A stretch of 64,000 bases of DNA from Styela clava (Eukaryota; Chordata; Ascidiacea; Stolidobranchia; Styelidae), in contig NC_135253.1 in assembly GCF_964204865.1 (NCBI RefSeq), forward strand, positions 22,232,001 to 22,296,000, given 5' to 3'. The notes under the pieces were generated by a model. It made no database searches. It had not been told where the DNA came from and saw nothing but the letters and a program-made list of their open reading frames with translations. The translations under genes were made by a program, and so were the position numbers. Position 1 is the stretch's first letter, and the number at the start of each line of letters is the position of its first letter. This document shows positions 12,601 to 24,600 of the stretch, piece after piece.

Positions 12601-15600
12601 CCCCGAATTATATCTTTTGTTATAGAACACGTCCATATAACATGAAGAAGCATTTGAACACCCAACGCGTAATATCATAGTCCTGGTGCACAAAACTACG
12701 TCAGCACTATTAAAAGTATCATTAAAATAAACGAGAATATCGGTCAGAGACCAAAGACTTATCGATCGAAAGTTAGGGGATCCCCGAAACAGCGCTCTTA
12801 CTCCATAGTGACACCAAAATCGATAGGCTTCTGTTCCGACATATGATGAATGCACATGCGAAATCTGGAGCAGATTCAATCTCGCTTCCCTGAGATATCG
12901 CGTGCATCTAACAGATAGACAGACAAATACCTATCAACATACTTACCGATTAAAATCGATAAGTAACAATATGGATACCGTGAGGTCTACCACCAGTCAC
13001 CATATCGCCATATCACCATATCGCTTACCCACCGACAGCCCGAGGTCGTGTTAGGTTGAGATTTATGCTATTACCTGCTACATTAAACGTATAAAATTAA
13101 GTGGTATCCATTAGCGACAGATTCGGGTATTTATTTTCACCTGCAACAAACAGCGTGCATATAACAAAAAATTAATTTGTCGAAAAAACGTACAATGTTT
13201 CAACTGCAATGGACGAGGGGCTGTGAAAAGACTATCAGAGTCAGCGAGTCAGCGACACCATTTTTCAGCAGCAGATGACGTCAAACATTCACGAAAGTAT
13301 ATTACCATAAAGGAGTAAAACACAATTTAGACCATGACAAAAAAACATGAAATGTCAATTTTGAGCTCTATTGTCAATTCGTCAGAAATGCAATACACGC
13401 TATAGTGTCGTGGACCTCACCCATACGCAATGGGTATTTCGGTCATATGCATGTGTGTATTTCTCACGAGCGCCAAAAAGTCATTCGCTTTTTGTGTGAG
13501 CCATTTTACATCTTAATATTGAGCAAAATTCTGTGCAGGTAGATATCCACCGCCCACTGGTAAAGTACTAGTATACCGGTATCTAGACGTCATAAAAATC
13601 GTTATACGTATGAATCAACCAGACTTATGAAGCAACAGTTAAATGACTGCGGTTTACCGAAGATTTTCGGCAAAATAATAAAAAGGTACTGATGCACCGG
13701 CAACACGAATTTGTATTTTTGTGTCAAAATCGCGTCTTAAAAATTGCTACAAATAAATGAATCAAACGGTCTGATGAATCAACGGTTAATTAACATCGGT
13801 CAATCGTTTTTTTTTTCGGTTACGGTGAAATAAAATATTAACGAATTAAAGTATTAATCACCCTATATTTACTTGAGCAAGTTTCTGTGCAAACTGCCAC
13901 CGGTAAAGTACTGGTACACCGGTACTTCAAAAGAAAAATATTTTTGTATTTCTTGCGTCAAAATGATATCACAATACTTAAATGAATAAATCGGACTTAT
14001 GAATCAACGGTTAATGAACATCGGTTATTCGTTCACTTCCTGTTACGGCAAAATATAACTTTGATTAACTGATTCATCACTCCGACTACTGGCATAATCA
14101 TGAAACTTTGAGCTCCTGTGAAAATAGCACCGTAAAACTAATATCGCACAATTACATAATTTTTTTTTCACCAAGGTATTAGTAGTTCCTTGTTTCAAGG
14201 CGTGTACAGAGCGACGTTTTCTTGTGTAAGATGGTACTCCCGTAGTGTGTGTACCAGGTTAGGGTCAGGCCATGATTTCATTCCGATTTTCTTTATTTTA
14301 GTTATTACGAGTTCGGGGACTGTCTGTGTTAGCCAAGTGAATATACACCACGCCCATAATTGTAACTTGATGTAAAGTGGGCGAACAAAATTAGTTACCT
14401 CCGTATTGGTTACACACTCCTAGAGCGCTTGTAAAAAACAAATGGTAACATCTTGTTCGGAGCCGTGTTAGCAACTAAGGTTTATATATTTTATCCCTTT
14501 TTCCTAGGTTTGATCCACAAACAGCAGCGATTCGTTCCCAAATCCCGGAAGTTGTCGGAAGGTTAAAGGTCGTGAAGAGTGTATCACGTGATCATCCAAG
14601 GAATTCGATAGAATATTTGAAAATTTCTGGAGGAATTGCATTAGACATGGCCATACATGATGTGGACATGTTAATATGGCTCGCGGATCAAATCCCTGAT
14701 ACCATACATGCAATAGGTAAGACTATTTTATTTCATGAAAAATTGCTCTCAGGCACTGCTTTAAAATGTCCTTCCCGATTTGCCACACTTGTCATAGGTT
14801 ATGCTGGGTATAGGGTGTCCATAAAGTTTTACAATTTTTTTAAAATTGCGAGGAGAATTTATCGATACCATATATTGTTTTGGTCCTCACAGATGTATTA
14901 AATGAAGTAAAAATACTTGAACAATTACTGATTAAAACACAACAAACCTGGTTGAGATATATTGACTTCATAACAAAATTGAAATTGTAAATGTACTTTA
15001 TGAATATCTTGTATATTAATATGTGATATTAGTGTGATGTGGATATGTTAATATGGCTTGCGGGGCAAATCCATGATAAAATACATGCAATAGGTAAGAC
15101 TTCATTTTTACTTATCGATCTTTAAATCGGTAAGTATGTTGATAGGTGTCTGTCTGTCTGTCTGTTTTTCTGTGTGTTAGATGCACGCGATATCTCACGA
15201 AGGCGTGGTTGAATCTGCTCCAAATTTTGCATGTGCATTCATCATATCTCGGACCAGGGGCCTATTGATTTTGGATGAATTATGTCGTATAATTAGCGAG
15301 TTATTGATTATAGAGTTATAAATATAGAGTCATGAATCGAAACCGCAGTTTCGATCGATAAGTCTTCGGTCTCCGACCGATATTCTCGTTTAGACGATTC
15401 GCGCCTTTCGCTCAGAATAAAAAGCAGCCCTGATATATAACAATATGTAAGAAACTACTATTTTGCGAAGGATCTTTCTGGTTTGTCATTGCGAAAAATA
15501 CATTTTAAAATACCTGGGGGTGGGACATGGGATTTGGAAGATTTATATTTTGGAAGATTTAAGTGTTGTCTACTACACAGGCTCTATGTAGTGACGTGTT

Positions 15601-18600
15601 AAGCAATAACAGGATATCACACGTCTTTTTTCATTTTGTTGTTCAAGCAGTGCTGCGATCCAAGGGTTGCAGAATTGTATTGTGCTGGAGCGAACCCGTT
15701 ATTGTAATTCCACAATATCAGCTCTTGTTTTAGCGCTATTTATTCGGCATGGTTTCCTGAAATTAAGTGAACCCGCTGCTAGTGAGTTCGATACAAAAAA
15801 AACGTTCTTGAAATTTTGAATTTCATCACTGCTTTCAAAGAGTTATAATTACATAATAGTGAAACAAATAATGTCAATTCTTGATAACAACAGAATACAC
15901 AAGCGTCATCGACTGAAAACAAGGGTGTGGCTAATTAACCAATCAGAATTTATCTTACAAAATTATTAACCAATAATGGCTCACCGATCTTGCAAAATAA
16001 TATTATGACGATGATAACTTATCGCTCGCTCAAGGACACCTTTTGCGTGTGTTATTCCGTTCGTGACACGTTTTACGTTCCTCGCGTATTATTAATTGGC
16101 TTTACTACACATATCTCTGTACAAGCGTTTATTTGTATTCAATACGGCCTCCAGGGGGATGACGAGCGCGCCGAAGTCGCGTGTAATATTTTTTCGGCTT
16201 TTATGACATCCTAGCCGCGTATTTAACCCATGCGAGGTGCAGTCTGCCCAATTATGAAGTATATGTAGGACTACTTGGAAGTATAATATGCATATTTTAA
16301 TCGGATTTTCCTTTCCGGTGGATCTATTCCTGGGCAGATATATTGCAGCAAGTTGCATAATGGTTGCACAATTTGAAAAAAATCGAAAGTCGGGGAGGGG
16401 GAGGGGCGGTCGCCCCCATTTTCTTGTCCCCAAAAGTATAATATAATGTCAAATATTTTGAAGGAGGTTGGAACCGTGGGTCTTAAGGGTGTAAAAGCGT
16501 TTCACGCTAACCACACCCACTTTTGTTTCAGGTCACGCCCATTTTGACGATATTCGTGATATTGATGATGTGGACCAGTTGTTTATAACGATGAAGTTCC
16601 CTGACGGCACCCTTGGTCACAGTGACATCAATAGAGAGGCAACGTACGGACATGACCAAAGAATTGAGGTAATTTAAAGGGAAGACAGACCTCCAAGATG
16701 GCGCACAACCTGAACATAGTGGGTGTGTACCGGGTATGATTCAGGTTGTGCGGCATCTTGGTGCGCATACTTCTGGAGCACCGGGAGAACTCTCTTTAAG
16801 GCAGTGGTTCTCAAACGGTGTGGCGCGCTCCGTAAGGGGGGTGTAAGCAATTTTTTTGAGGGGGCTTGAAGCTGATTGAAAATAGAAATATTCGTCAGGT
16901 TTGATCTTGTCCGCGCTATTTTGGATATTTACATTTCTTTATTTTGGATATTTACTTTCCATCCTCGCATTTTCAACGTGTTTTTGAAAAAAAAAACATA
17001 CTTTTCTCTTACTATCTGTTATTCGCAGCCTATTGTTGGCTAGTCATTTTTGGGGTGAGGCGCGGGACTTGACAAATTGTACAAAGGGGCGTGGCCTAAA
17101 AAGTTTGAGAACCACAGGCCTAAAAGTAAGTTTAGTCTGCACTTGTATTGAACATTACACCTTTTTGCTTAAAACAGGAATCTGTACAACAGCCAAACTC
17201 AGCAAAAACGTCCAAATGAAACATAAGACTAAAAACAAACAAACTTTTACAAGCGTGCTTAAAAATATAAAAGCCTGTGAGCGGCAATTTCAATTGTTGC
17301 ATCACAGACAACTCCACCCGATTTTTTTTATTTTAAAATTAGAAAAAATTATTTCCTATTTCAAAATTATTTCAGACGCCCAAGTCAAGTCTCTGTTCCG
17401 ACTTAATCGAGTCCGAATCGAAGCATTATTCTAATCTTTAGGGAAAAAGTGACACTGGTCATATACTTGGTCATAAAATTGCTGTAACCAGAGTCAGAAT
17501 ATTTTTTTATTAAATATTTAATATCGTATGAAAGTGTGAGGTATATTATGAAAAACCAACAAAATTCGTGGTACCCGTAGGAATTTGTAAAAATTTGGAA
17601 AAATAAAATGCGTCTCTTCTCATTCAATATTTGATTGACTTGACCCTAAGTCGGAGTAAAAGTCGATTTTCTACAAAAGCAACATTCCAATTCAAACAAC
17701 AGCGATTTAGCAAAATCTTCAATAGGTCTATTTCGTGTCCTGTGAACAAAGTACCCAATCATGGAGGAAACGTCTATTGGTAGCATACTTGCAAAATTGC
17801 TATATTTCACATCGATCTATACCTAACACAATTTTTCTTTTATCCTCAGGTTTTCGGTAGCAAAGGAATGCTAAGCGGCGGCAACATTCGTCCACTATGC
17901 CATGAAACTCATGGGGATCACGGGACCACACTTCCTCCTATTTTTGATAGCTGTATGTCCCGGTACAATGAATCATACAGACAGGAGGTTATGCACTTTA
18001 TGGATGTCGTAAGAGGTGGGGATTCTTTTTTTTTTTATTCAAAATGTACATACCAGTGGTCGGCATACTGTATGTACTTGCGGGCTAAATATACACATTT
18101 GCGGTAGCGTGCGGGTTCCATTTATTTCGCATAAGAATAATCACCACATTAAACTTTAAATTATGACGCACTCGCACCTTCTTGGGGTCGAATTTCGTAT
18201 TTGCAATGACGTGCTTCGTAATGACGTTTACATTGAATCCCTTAATAACTGCGATGCTGACATGGCATATCAAGCAAACTGATTTGAAATGCGTAAAAAA
18301 GAAAAATATTTTTCCGTCCACGCACTTATGAATGTTTAACGCTCGTCGCAAATTTCAAAAATCAAAATGTACTTAACTTATAATTACAAGCAACACCAAG
18401 TAAACGACATACAACTGATGCTACTTACTACAAAAAAGCGCCGTACAATAAAACTTGTTACCACATAAATCGGTGTGGAGAAAATAATAAATAAAGGACC
18501 AATTTTTGTTTTATGCATTTATGCAAGTTCGAGGGCCGCAAAAATTATTTCCGCAGTTTGTCGACCCCTGGGTGCACCCATGGGCGTTTCCAGAGGGGGG

Positions 18601-19278
18601 CCATAGGTGCCGAGCCATATGCAGCACGGGTGAGTTTGTTGCATAGTTTGATGATTCAAATATTAATAATACAAACATTTCACTCTTACTTGACCTTCAA
18701 ATTATTCATTTTCATGTATTACAACATCTGTAATTTGTTTATCTACCAAATTATTTTTGAAGTTAGGTATGAGAGACTTTATTATCAGTAACTCGTCCCG
18801 GACAGTAGAGGGGCTTCCTTATCAGGGCAGCAGAAAAGTTTGAAACGCCTATGTCTGTAATAAATTCGTATGCAATGTCAAGCCATAAAGATTCTGGTCC
18901 CTGTTTTGCTTCTTTTTTTAATTTCAAATAAGCGGGAGGCTGGAGTACGTGTCCCATTAATTTTATTTAGATGACTGATTCAATATAATCAATGACTCAA
19001 GTCAACTCAACGCTTGTTTCAACTAAGGTTATACAAGAAATTTAATACTCGCATTAATTGCAGGTAAATCGAAATTAAAAGTTGTCGGAAGAGAAACGAT
19101 ATGGACGACTCTTTGCTGTCACGTAGTGAATGAATCATTATCAACAGGAAATCCGGTCAAAGTTCATGAATTTGTCCAGAAGAAATTTCCGCATATTTTA
19201 TCAGAAATTGACACTTGGGGCGCCAAAACCAATGGCGCTGTCAAGAGCAACGGAGCGCATCATATAAATGGAGTTTAA
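9651..19278 (+). CDS. Inositol 2-dehydrogenase-type oxidoreductase (GFO/IDH/MocA family)
   Basis: Eight exons: 9651-9753, 10759-10882, 11239-11309, 12177-12288, 14508-14716, 16532-16668, 17850-18015, 19064-19278. They give 378 aa with continuous phase. Residues 17-22 are GIGRIG, the Rossmann NAD(P) loop. EKP at 106-108 holds the family's catalytic lysine (K107). GGIALDMAIHDVDM at 178-191 supplies the conserved Asp183 and His187. YGHDQRIEVFG follows near the exon 6-7 junction. Family members oxidise myo-inositol or related polyols with NAD at the cytosolic start of inositol breakdown; the actual substrate cannot be read from sequence. No signal peptide. The length is somewhat above bacterial enzymes (about 340) because of a Gly/Asn-rich C-terminal tail. 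The exon 7 donor (GTGGGG) is weak. Introns hold MITEs and one copy of an exon end. A paralogous dehydrogenase of the same superfamily is the main alternative. Confidence 0.92.
9792..10006. mobile_element. MITE, family C
   Basis: Family C is about 215 bp. One end reads GGTACTCCCGTAGTATG then CCAGGTTAGGGTTAGG-like; the other reads ATTGGTACACACACTTCTGG then AGCGCC. The middle has TCGGGGACTGTCTGTGTTAG. Nine copies occur in the window. This one sits in IDH intron 1. Confidence 0.85.
11084..11192. mobile_element. Palindromic MITE, family B
   Basis: In IDH intron 2, 47 bp before exon 3. Arms are CACCAAGATGGCGCACAACC and its near-complement. Confidence 0.85.
12730..12967. mobile_element. MITE, family D
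   Basis: Family D: one end ACGAGAATATCGGTC, the other ATCGATAAGTAAC, with GATATCGCGTGCATCTAACAG and ACAAATACCTATCAACATAC between. About 240-300 bp, six copies. This copy is in IDH intron 4. Confidence 0.8.
13530..14080. repeat. Degenerate internal repeat in IDH intron 4
   Basis: Two diverged copies (about 13540-13700 and 13890-14060) share GGTAAAGTACTGGTACACCGG-like, ATGAATCAACGGTTAA and TTACGGCAAAATA-like motifs, with a partial third between them. Not matched to a named element. Confidence 0.6.
14233..14430. mobile_element. MITE, family C
   Basis: Slightly shortened copy just upstream of IDH exon 5, same orientation as the copy at 9792. Confidence 0.85.
14811..15014. mobile_element. Mariner-like MITE, family F
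   Basis: Begins TAGGGTGTCCATAAAGT and has CTTGAACAATTACTGATTAAA inside. Its far end is eroded compared with the copy at 22118. TA-flanked ends suggest Tc1/mariner mobilisation. Confidence 0.75.
15036..15101 (+). pseudogene. Copy of the 3' end of IDH exon 5 with its splice donor
   Basis: These 66 bp match 14659-14724 with about seven substitutions, including the last 58 coding bases and the GTAAGACT donor. The nearest upstream AG does not keep frame: joining from exon 4 or exon 5 gives an early stop. It is therefore a non-coding fragment, lying between the MITEs at 14811 and 15110. Confidence 0.85.
15110..15390. mobile_element. MITE, family D
   Basis: Opposite orientation to the copy at 12730; starts ACTTATCGATC and ends at CGACCGATATTCTCG. 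A short TCTGTCTG run lies inside. Confidence 0.8.
16690..16782. mobile_element. Palindromic MITE, family B
   Basis: Starts 22 bp after the exon 6 splice donor, so intron 6 begins almost directly with a hairpin element. Confidence 0.85.
16802..17116. mobile_element. hAT-like nonautonomous element
   Basis: Ends CAGTGGTTCTCAAAC and GTTTGAGAACCACAG. The 8-bp flanks do not match clearly. A relative in opposite orientation is at 45355-45644; fragments lie near 4040 and 56880-57075. Confidence 0.75.
18054..18570. mobile_element. hAT-like nonautonomous element (517 bp)
   Basis: Ends CAGTGGTCGGCATAC and AGTTTGTCGACCCCTG in IDH intron 7, with GCGGGC and GAGGGCCGC near the ends. No convincing target duplication, so the boundaries are approximate. 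Confidence 0.65.
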
Positions 19279-19306
19279 TTAAAGTTGAAAATAATTATAA
19301 TTTATA

Positions 19307-19312
19307 AATAAA
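19307..19312 (+). terminator. Polyadenylation signal, IDH gene
   Basis: AATAAA 29 nt after the stop codon; fits a very short 3' UTR. Confidence 0.65.
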
Positions 19313-19427
19313 GGCTGCCGCTTGAATATTATTGTTTCATAGGCCTTACGAGTGTTTCAGTATTCTAATTTCAATGTGAGGGCTCTCATAGCGCCACTAA
19401 GGTCTGTTGACTCTCTTCATCTTAGAT

Positions 19428-20093
19428 CAGTGCTCTTAAACAGGGGTTCCGCGGAAACCTAGGGTCCCGCAACACATGAAGTGGGGTTCCGTGAGTTTAT
19501 AGGGTTCCTCAGAGGTTCCGCGTAAAGGAAAAAATGACTGCTGGGCCAGTAAAGTTGCAAAAATGATTATTCTTCTTTTCCGTTTTTGGATGAATTTCCT
19601 GAGTGGGCAACAGCAAGAAGGACTCTTAGATATCCGTAATAATATTAATTCGGAGAAAATCTTCGAAAAACTTAGGAGGGAATATTTTTGGATTTCTCTG
19701 CACAAAAAGGGTACAGCCATTGCAAAAGAAGTATGAGATTCTGTGTCAGTTTTTCAATACCTATTTGTATAAGTCAGCATTTTCTGCTTTAACAACTGAT
19801 GAAAACAAAAAAGAAGTTTTTAAAGAGTGTAGACATGATTATGAGAATTGCTTTGAGCGCCGTGGAGCCATGATTCAAGTAGATTGCCAAAGGAAATGCA
19901 AGAACAACCTAGTCATCGAATTTCACGCTTGTTACCTTCTTTCTTTCTGTTTCGCTGTTGAAGTAGAATTATTTGAATTATTAATATTTCGTGTTACGAG
20001 TATTTCGTGTTTTATTTTTGCTATTTGGGGTTTCATAGAAAACAAAAAATGATATCAGGGGTTCCGCAATAACAAAAAGGTTGAAGAGCACTG
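19428..20093. mobile_element. hAT element with transposase remnant
   Basis: Ends CAGTGCTCTTAAAC and GTTGAAGAGCACTG, with a perfect 8-bp duplication tcttagat at 19420-19427 and 20094-20101. The plus strand encodes pieces of the hAT C-terminal dimerisation region: EYFWISLHKK near 19680 and, after a frameshift, TYLYKSAFSALTT near 19760. The second motif resembles the YLCESAFSALT signature of ZBED/FAM200-type proteins. Frameshifted and truncated, so inactive. Confidence 0.85.
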
Positions 20094-20101
20094 TCTTAGA
20101 T

Positions 20102-21404
20102 TATTAACCTACCTTTCTCTTTAAATTTGGGGCTGGTGATACTTTGCATGACTTAAGAAAATAGAGGGGCAATGACAGAATAATATCAGGAGAATTCAGA
20201 TGTATGGTGCATTTTGGTTTCGGTGGTGGTGATATTTTATTCTGTTTTGGGGAAAATTTGAATTAATTTTAAATACGAATTTCACATAAAAATGAATAAT
20301 TTGGGAATCAAATATATGGCAAAATTTTTTTTTATCGGAATAATTTCATATCACTCATGTATTACACGAGAACAATGCTCAAATATATATTTCACTCTAG
20401 CTAAAATTGAAAACAGCAGTATGTCGTAACTCATTTTTCAAGCGACACAAATTTTCTTTTGAACGAATTTTGTAAAATCAAGCGACCCAAAGATTGCTCA
20501 AATACTAAACGGAATGTAGTACTTTTATGGCCACAAACTTAATGACTAATATAACACAATAATTTCAACATAACACTTATTACCTCATAAATTAACCGAA
20601 GTGAGAAGGCAGCGCTTGTTTGTCATTAGCGTGTTTTTGAAATGGTGGTTTTTTTCATTTAGAAAAAATGATGCTGCCAACTTTTTAGACATTGACACTT
20701 CTCATATATACAATTACTATTGAGCAACATTTTAATGCCAAATATGAAATATACGACAACATTCACTAGAAAACAATATTAGTAACTTTTACGCTTTTTA
20801 AAAAAAAAAAAACAAGCGACCCAAGAAAATTTTCAGACGATCCTGATTTTGGTCGCGACCCATAGGTTGGTAAACACTGTCGTAACTTAAAGGTATAGTT
20901 GCACAAAACGCTTAGGCCGTAAAGTAAATGTGGTATATATTTTAGATGTTTTTAAGAAAACGCTCGCCACTTAAAATGATAAAATTCTTTTATTGGCTTT
21001 TCATCCTTAAAAATTTCATAATATTAAAACAGTTTTGTAGAATTTGCGCAACAAAGCCCCCGTCCCTAATACTCGAATGCGAGATAGGAGAAAAACATCC
21101 CCGAAGCGTTTCAAAATACTGTAAATAAATTGGTGATTTTTCAGTCAGGTTTAGGAATACTATGCAATTCAAGATCTCTGCTGCACACACACAAATGCAT
21201 TTTGGTAACGTTCCGTCTGACCAAAATCAGACTTCCTCGGAAAAGAAGTTTACAACAACAAGAAAGCATTGGGAGTTAGTCTCGCGTAACCTCTACTTGA
21301 GATTAAGAATGGTTTAGAAATTTGAATCTGTTTTTCTTACCCGAACCCCAACCGAATAAAATTACTTTTTTTTTTAATTTTGTTCGGTGATGGGGGTATT
21401 TTGG
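20102..21404. other. Intergenic DNA, no gene recognised
   Basis: AT-rich. A decayed hAT right end (GTTGGTAAACACTG, ending near 20880) and repeated CAAGCGACCCAA motifs show old insertions. No coding exon seen. Confidence 0.5.
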
Positions 21405-21619
21405 GGAGCTCCAGAAATGTATGTACCAATATAGAGGCAACTAATTCTGTTCGCCTACTTTTCATCAAGTTGTGTAAAGGGACTGAAACCTATGGACATA
21501 GGGTATATTCACTTGGCTAACACAGCCAGTCCCCGAACACGTAATAGAACTAAAATAAGGAAAATCGGAATAAAAACATGGCCTGACTCTAACCTGGTAC
21601 ACACACTATGGGGGTACCA
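21405..21619. mobile_element. MITE, family C
   Basis: Reverse orientation to the copy at 9792. Ends only about 43 bp beyond the Cupin_5 stop codon, so it probably lies in or at that gene's 3' UTR. Confidence 0.85.
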
Positions 21620-21661
21620 TTTTTTGGGCGGGGGCTTTCTTCTAAAAATCCTTCAGCCGTG

Positions 21662-24600
21662 CTACTCTCTCGTCAATGACTTGATAAATTTCTTGTGTTG
21701 AGGATATTTTGTAATCAGTTCTTCAGTTGTTGGTTGATAATAATCCTCAATTTCAAATCCAGGAGTGGTCGTAAGTCCAAGAAGCGAATATTTTCCCTGG
21801 CCGGGATATGTCAAACGTGCAGCGTAATAGTCACCTTTGAATAGAATATGAATAGAAATTATTGTCTCGATATCGCGATTGAAACGTCTATAATTCAATT
21901 ACGGATATATCATTTATATGACGTCATACGAGCATATTTCATTTATGTGACGTCATACAAGTATATTTCAATTGTGTGACGTCATACGACTGTATTTTTA
22001 TTTATATGACGTCATAGCTGATGACACCGATTGGACCAGTCACCTTCGACAATAAGAATAAAAATTATCGTGTCCCAATTCCGACTGAGAATGCGACAAG
22101 GGATATATATATATATATAGGGTGCCCATAAAGTCTAAAACACTTTAAAATTGCAAAGGGAATTTATCGATACCATACATATATATTTATATATTGTTTT
22201 GGCCCTCACAGATCAAATGAAGTAAAAATACTTGAACAATTACTGATTAAAAAACAACAAACCTGAACTGACTTCATATTAAAATTGAAATTGTAAAGAG
22301 GGAACTTATGGACACCCTGTATATTGTTGGATACCGAATGGACCAATGGATCGTTTTGTTGTTAATATGTTGTTGTTCTTGTTAGTATATTCCTTCTTAT
22401 TGTGAACCAATTGCTTTGAAATTTCAGTGGTTAACGATTGTTGTTGTCGCTAGGGGGCCATTACTTTTATATATTTCGAAAATTTCTAAATGCTCTATGA
22501 GTCTATGAGATTCGTTTTGTTGTGTGCGATGACGTAATCGAAATTAGAAATCTGGTGATCATGCGAAATCGTGAATACTGCAGTATCGGTAGTCCACTGC
22601 AAAAGATTGCATAACCGTGCTACGCTGTTTCACCGAAAATAAGACTGGGTCTTATTTCAATTTTCTTTCGAAAAATAACACTAGGGCTTATTTTGGGGGG
22701 ATGTCTTTTATTTTCATTTATTAAAAACAAAATTACAACGTAGAGAATTACGCGATTTTTGAATATACAAATTATGAAAACCGATATCCATTTACTTATA
22801 AATACTCCGTTTTCATTTAAAATACCAGCTAAACATAGATTTTTATCCATTTAAAACGTGAAGGAGAGATCTCTTGCTATCGACTAGGTCTTATTTTCGG
22901 GGTAACACGGTACTTCGTTTTGGTCTTCGTGTCCATATATTTGAGCATCGCTCTCTATTTTTTTTTAACTATCGTCAACTATTTAATATGTAACAGAAGG
23001 CATACCATGTTTGACTTCAACGACGAAGTTTTTAGCCGACTTTCCGATGTGATGACGAGTAAGTTCGCCAGTCACGTGATCAATGACGAAAAGAGTTATT
23101 CTAGCTCCGTGATAAAAATGCCATAAATGTGTCGATTTTAGTTGATGGAACGGATAAAAGTCTTTGCCCTGGAAATAGTAAAGGATTTTTAGAGTTATCC
23201 CGAGGGAGAAAAGTTGATAAGACGGTTTAATAATATGGCGAACCATGATACCTCGTCCGGTTACCAGTCCATGTCGAGATTGGGATTAGTTAGCTTGTTA
23301 TTTTGTTTCAGATACATAAACTGTTATGCATTCACATCTATAGCATATTAAGTTAATAGCTGAACGTATTTCAACTCAAAATTATTCTAATTTGACCCGG
23401 ACATCGAAATTAAAATAATTTTCAATTATGAGTAATAGGCTAGTTTTGACTCCATAATCAGCAAAAAAGTTGATGAAAAAAAATGACAAAAACAAAATAA
23501 AACTGACTACAGAATCAAAAAAGCGAACACGTCCACCTGGTAACTAAAGTTAGGTAAATATGAATCAGTGATCAGTACCCATAAGAACGTCTAACAAGAA
23601 AATAGTAACAAAAAGTCGACCTATATATGTTATTTAAATAAAAATACGTCGTAGCACGCCAACCTGGTATGCCCAGTAGCCTCGCGTTTCAACAACAACA
23701 AAAAAGCGAATCCTTTCACCAACAATCTGAAATACCAATTATGCATCTACGACAGCTTCTTATCTCAGTAACTTTACCGGTACTCTTGTAGTATGTGAAC
23801 CAAGATGGCGGACACCGGAACGTAATATTAGTACCAGGTTAGGGTTAGGCCATAATTTCAGGTACAAATACTACGGTAGTCACTTGGCTAGTCCCCGAAC
23901 TCGTAATAGAACTAGGCGCCACTTTACCTCCAATAGGTAGTAAGCTTGTGTGCTAAAGACTCGAGTTGCGTTTATTCCATATCTCTCTGGAAGGTGACCG
24001 ATCTTTTCCGGACTTCTGTATATTTCTGCATACCAGCCTCCCGCGGGGTTAACGCCCATGTTGAATTTGCCAGTCCAATACTTTGCCGTCTGGAAAGAAG
24101 AGAGCAATGCTCAAATATATGAACACTAAAAAGTAATAGCTTTTTAGCAAAAAATGCAATTTTCAACCACCGAAAATGTCAAAGCAATTTTTGTATAAAG
24201 AGAAGAAGAAAAACACCAACAAGAACAACATATTAACAAAGCTATCCATAGGTCCATTTTGTGTACAATAAGAGAGCAATGGTCAAATATATGGAAACGA
24301 AGCCATGACGAAGTATCACCAAATTATTTATGGCTGGGGTTTCTCAAACTTTCGGTGTTATGGAGCCCGTGAAAAGGTTGACTACTATTTACGAAGCCCC
24401 ACAATGGATTTGACACTTGACAATAATATTAATAAAATAGTGTCGAAATGTGACAACAAGGCGGTATTCGAAATATGGCATTATCTATCGGAACTTATAG
24501 ATAATGTAATATTCGAATTATCGCCTTATTGCGACCGTTGTCAAATTCCTTTAATGTCCGTCATTGTTTCTTTGTACAGTTACAAAATTAGCCAAGTCAG

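Noticed and set aside
15032-15093. Alternative exon in IDH intron 5
   Set aside because: Using the nearest AG, joining from exon 4 or exon 5 gives a stop within a few codons, so it cannot be an in-frame cassette there.
18085-18351. Minus-strand 88-aa frame
   Set aside because: Inside the hAT-like element of IDH intron 7.
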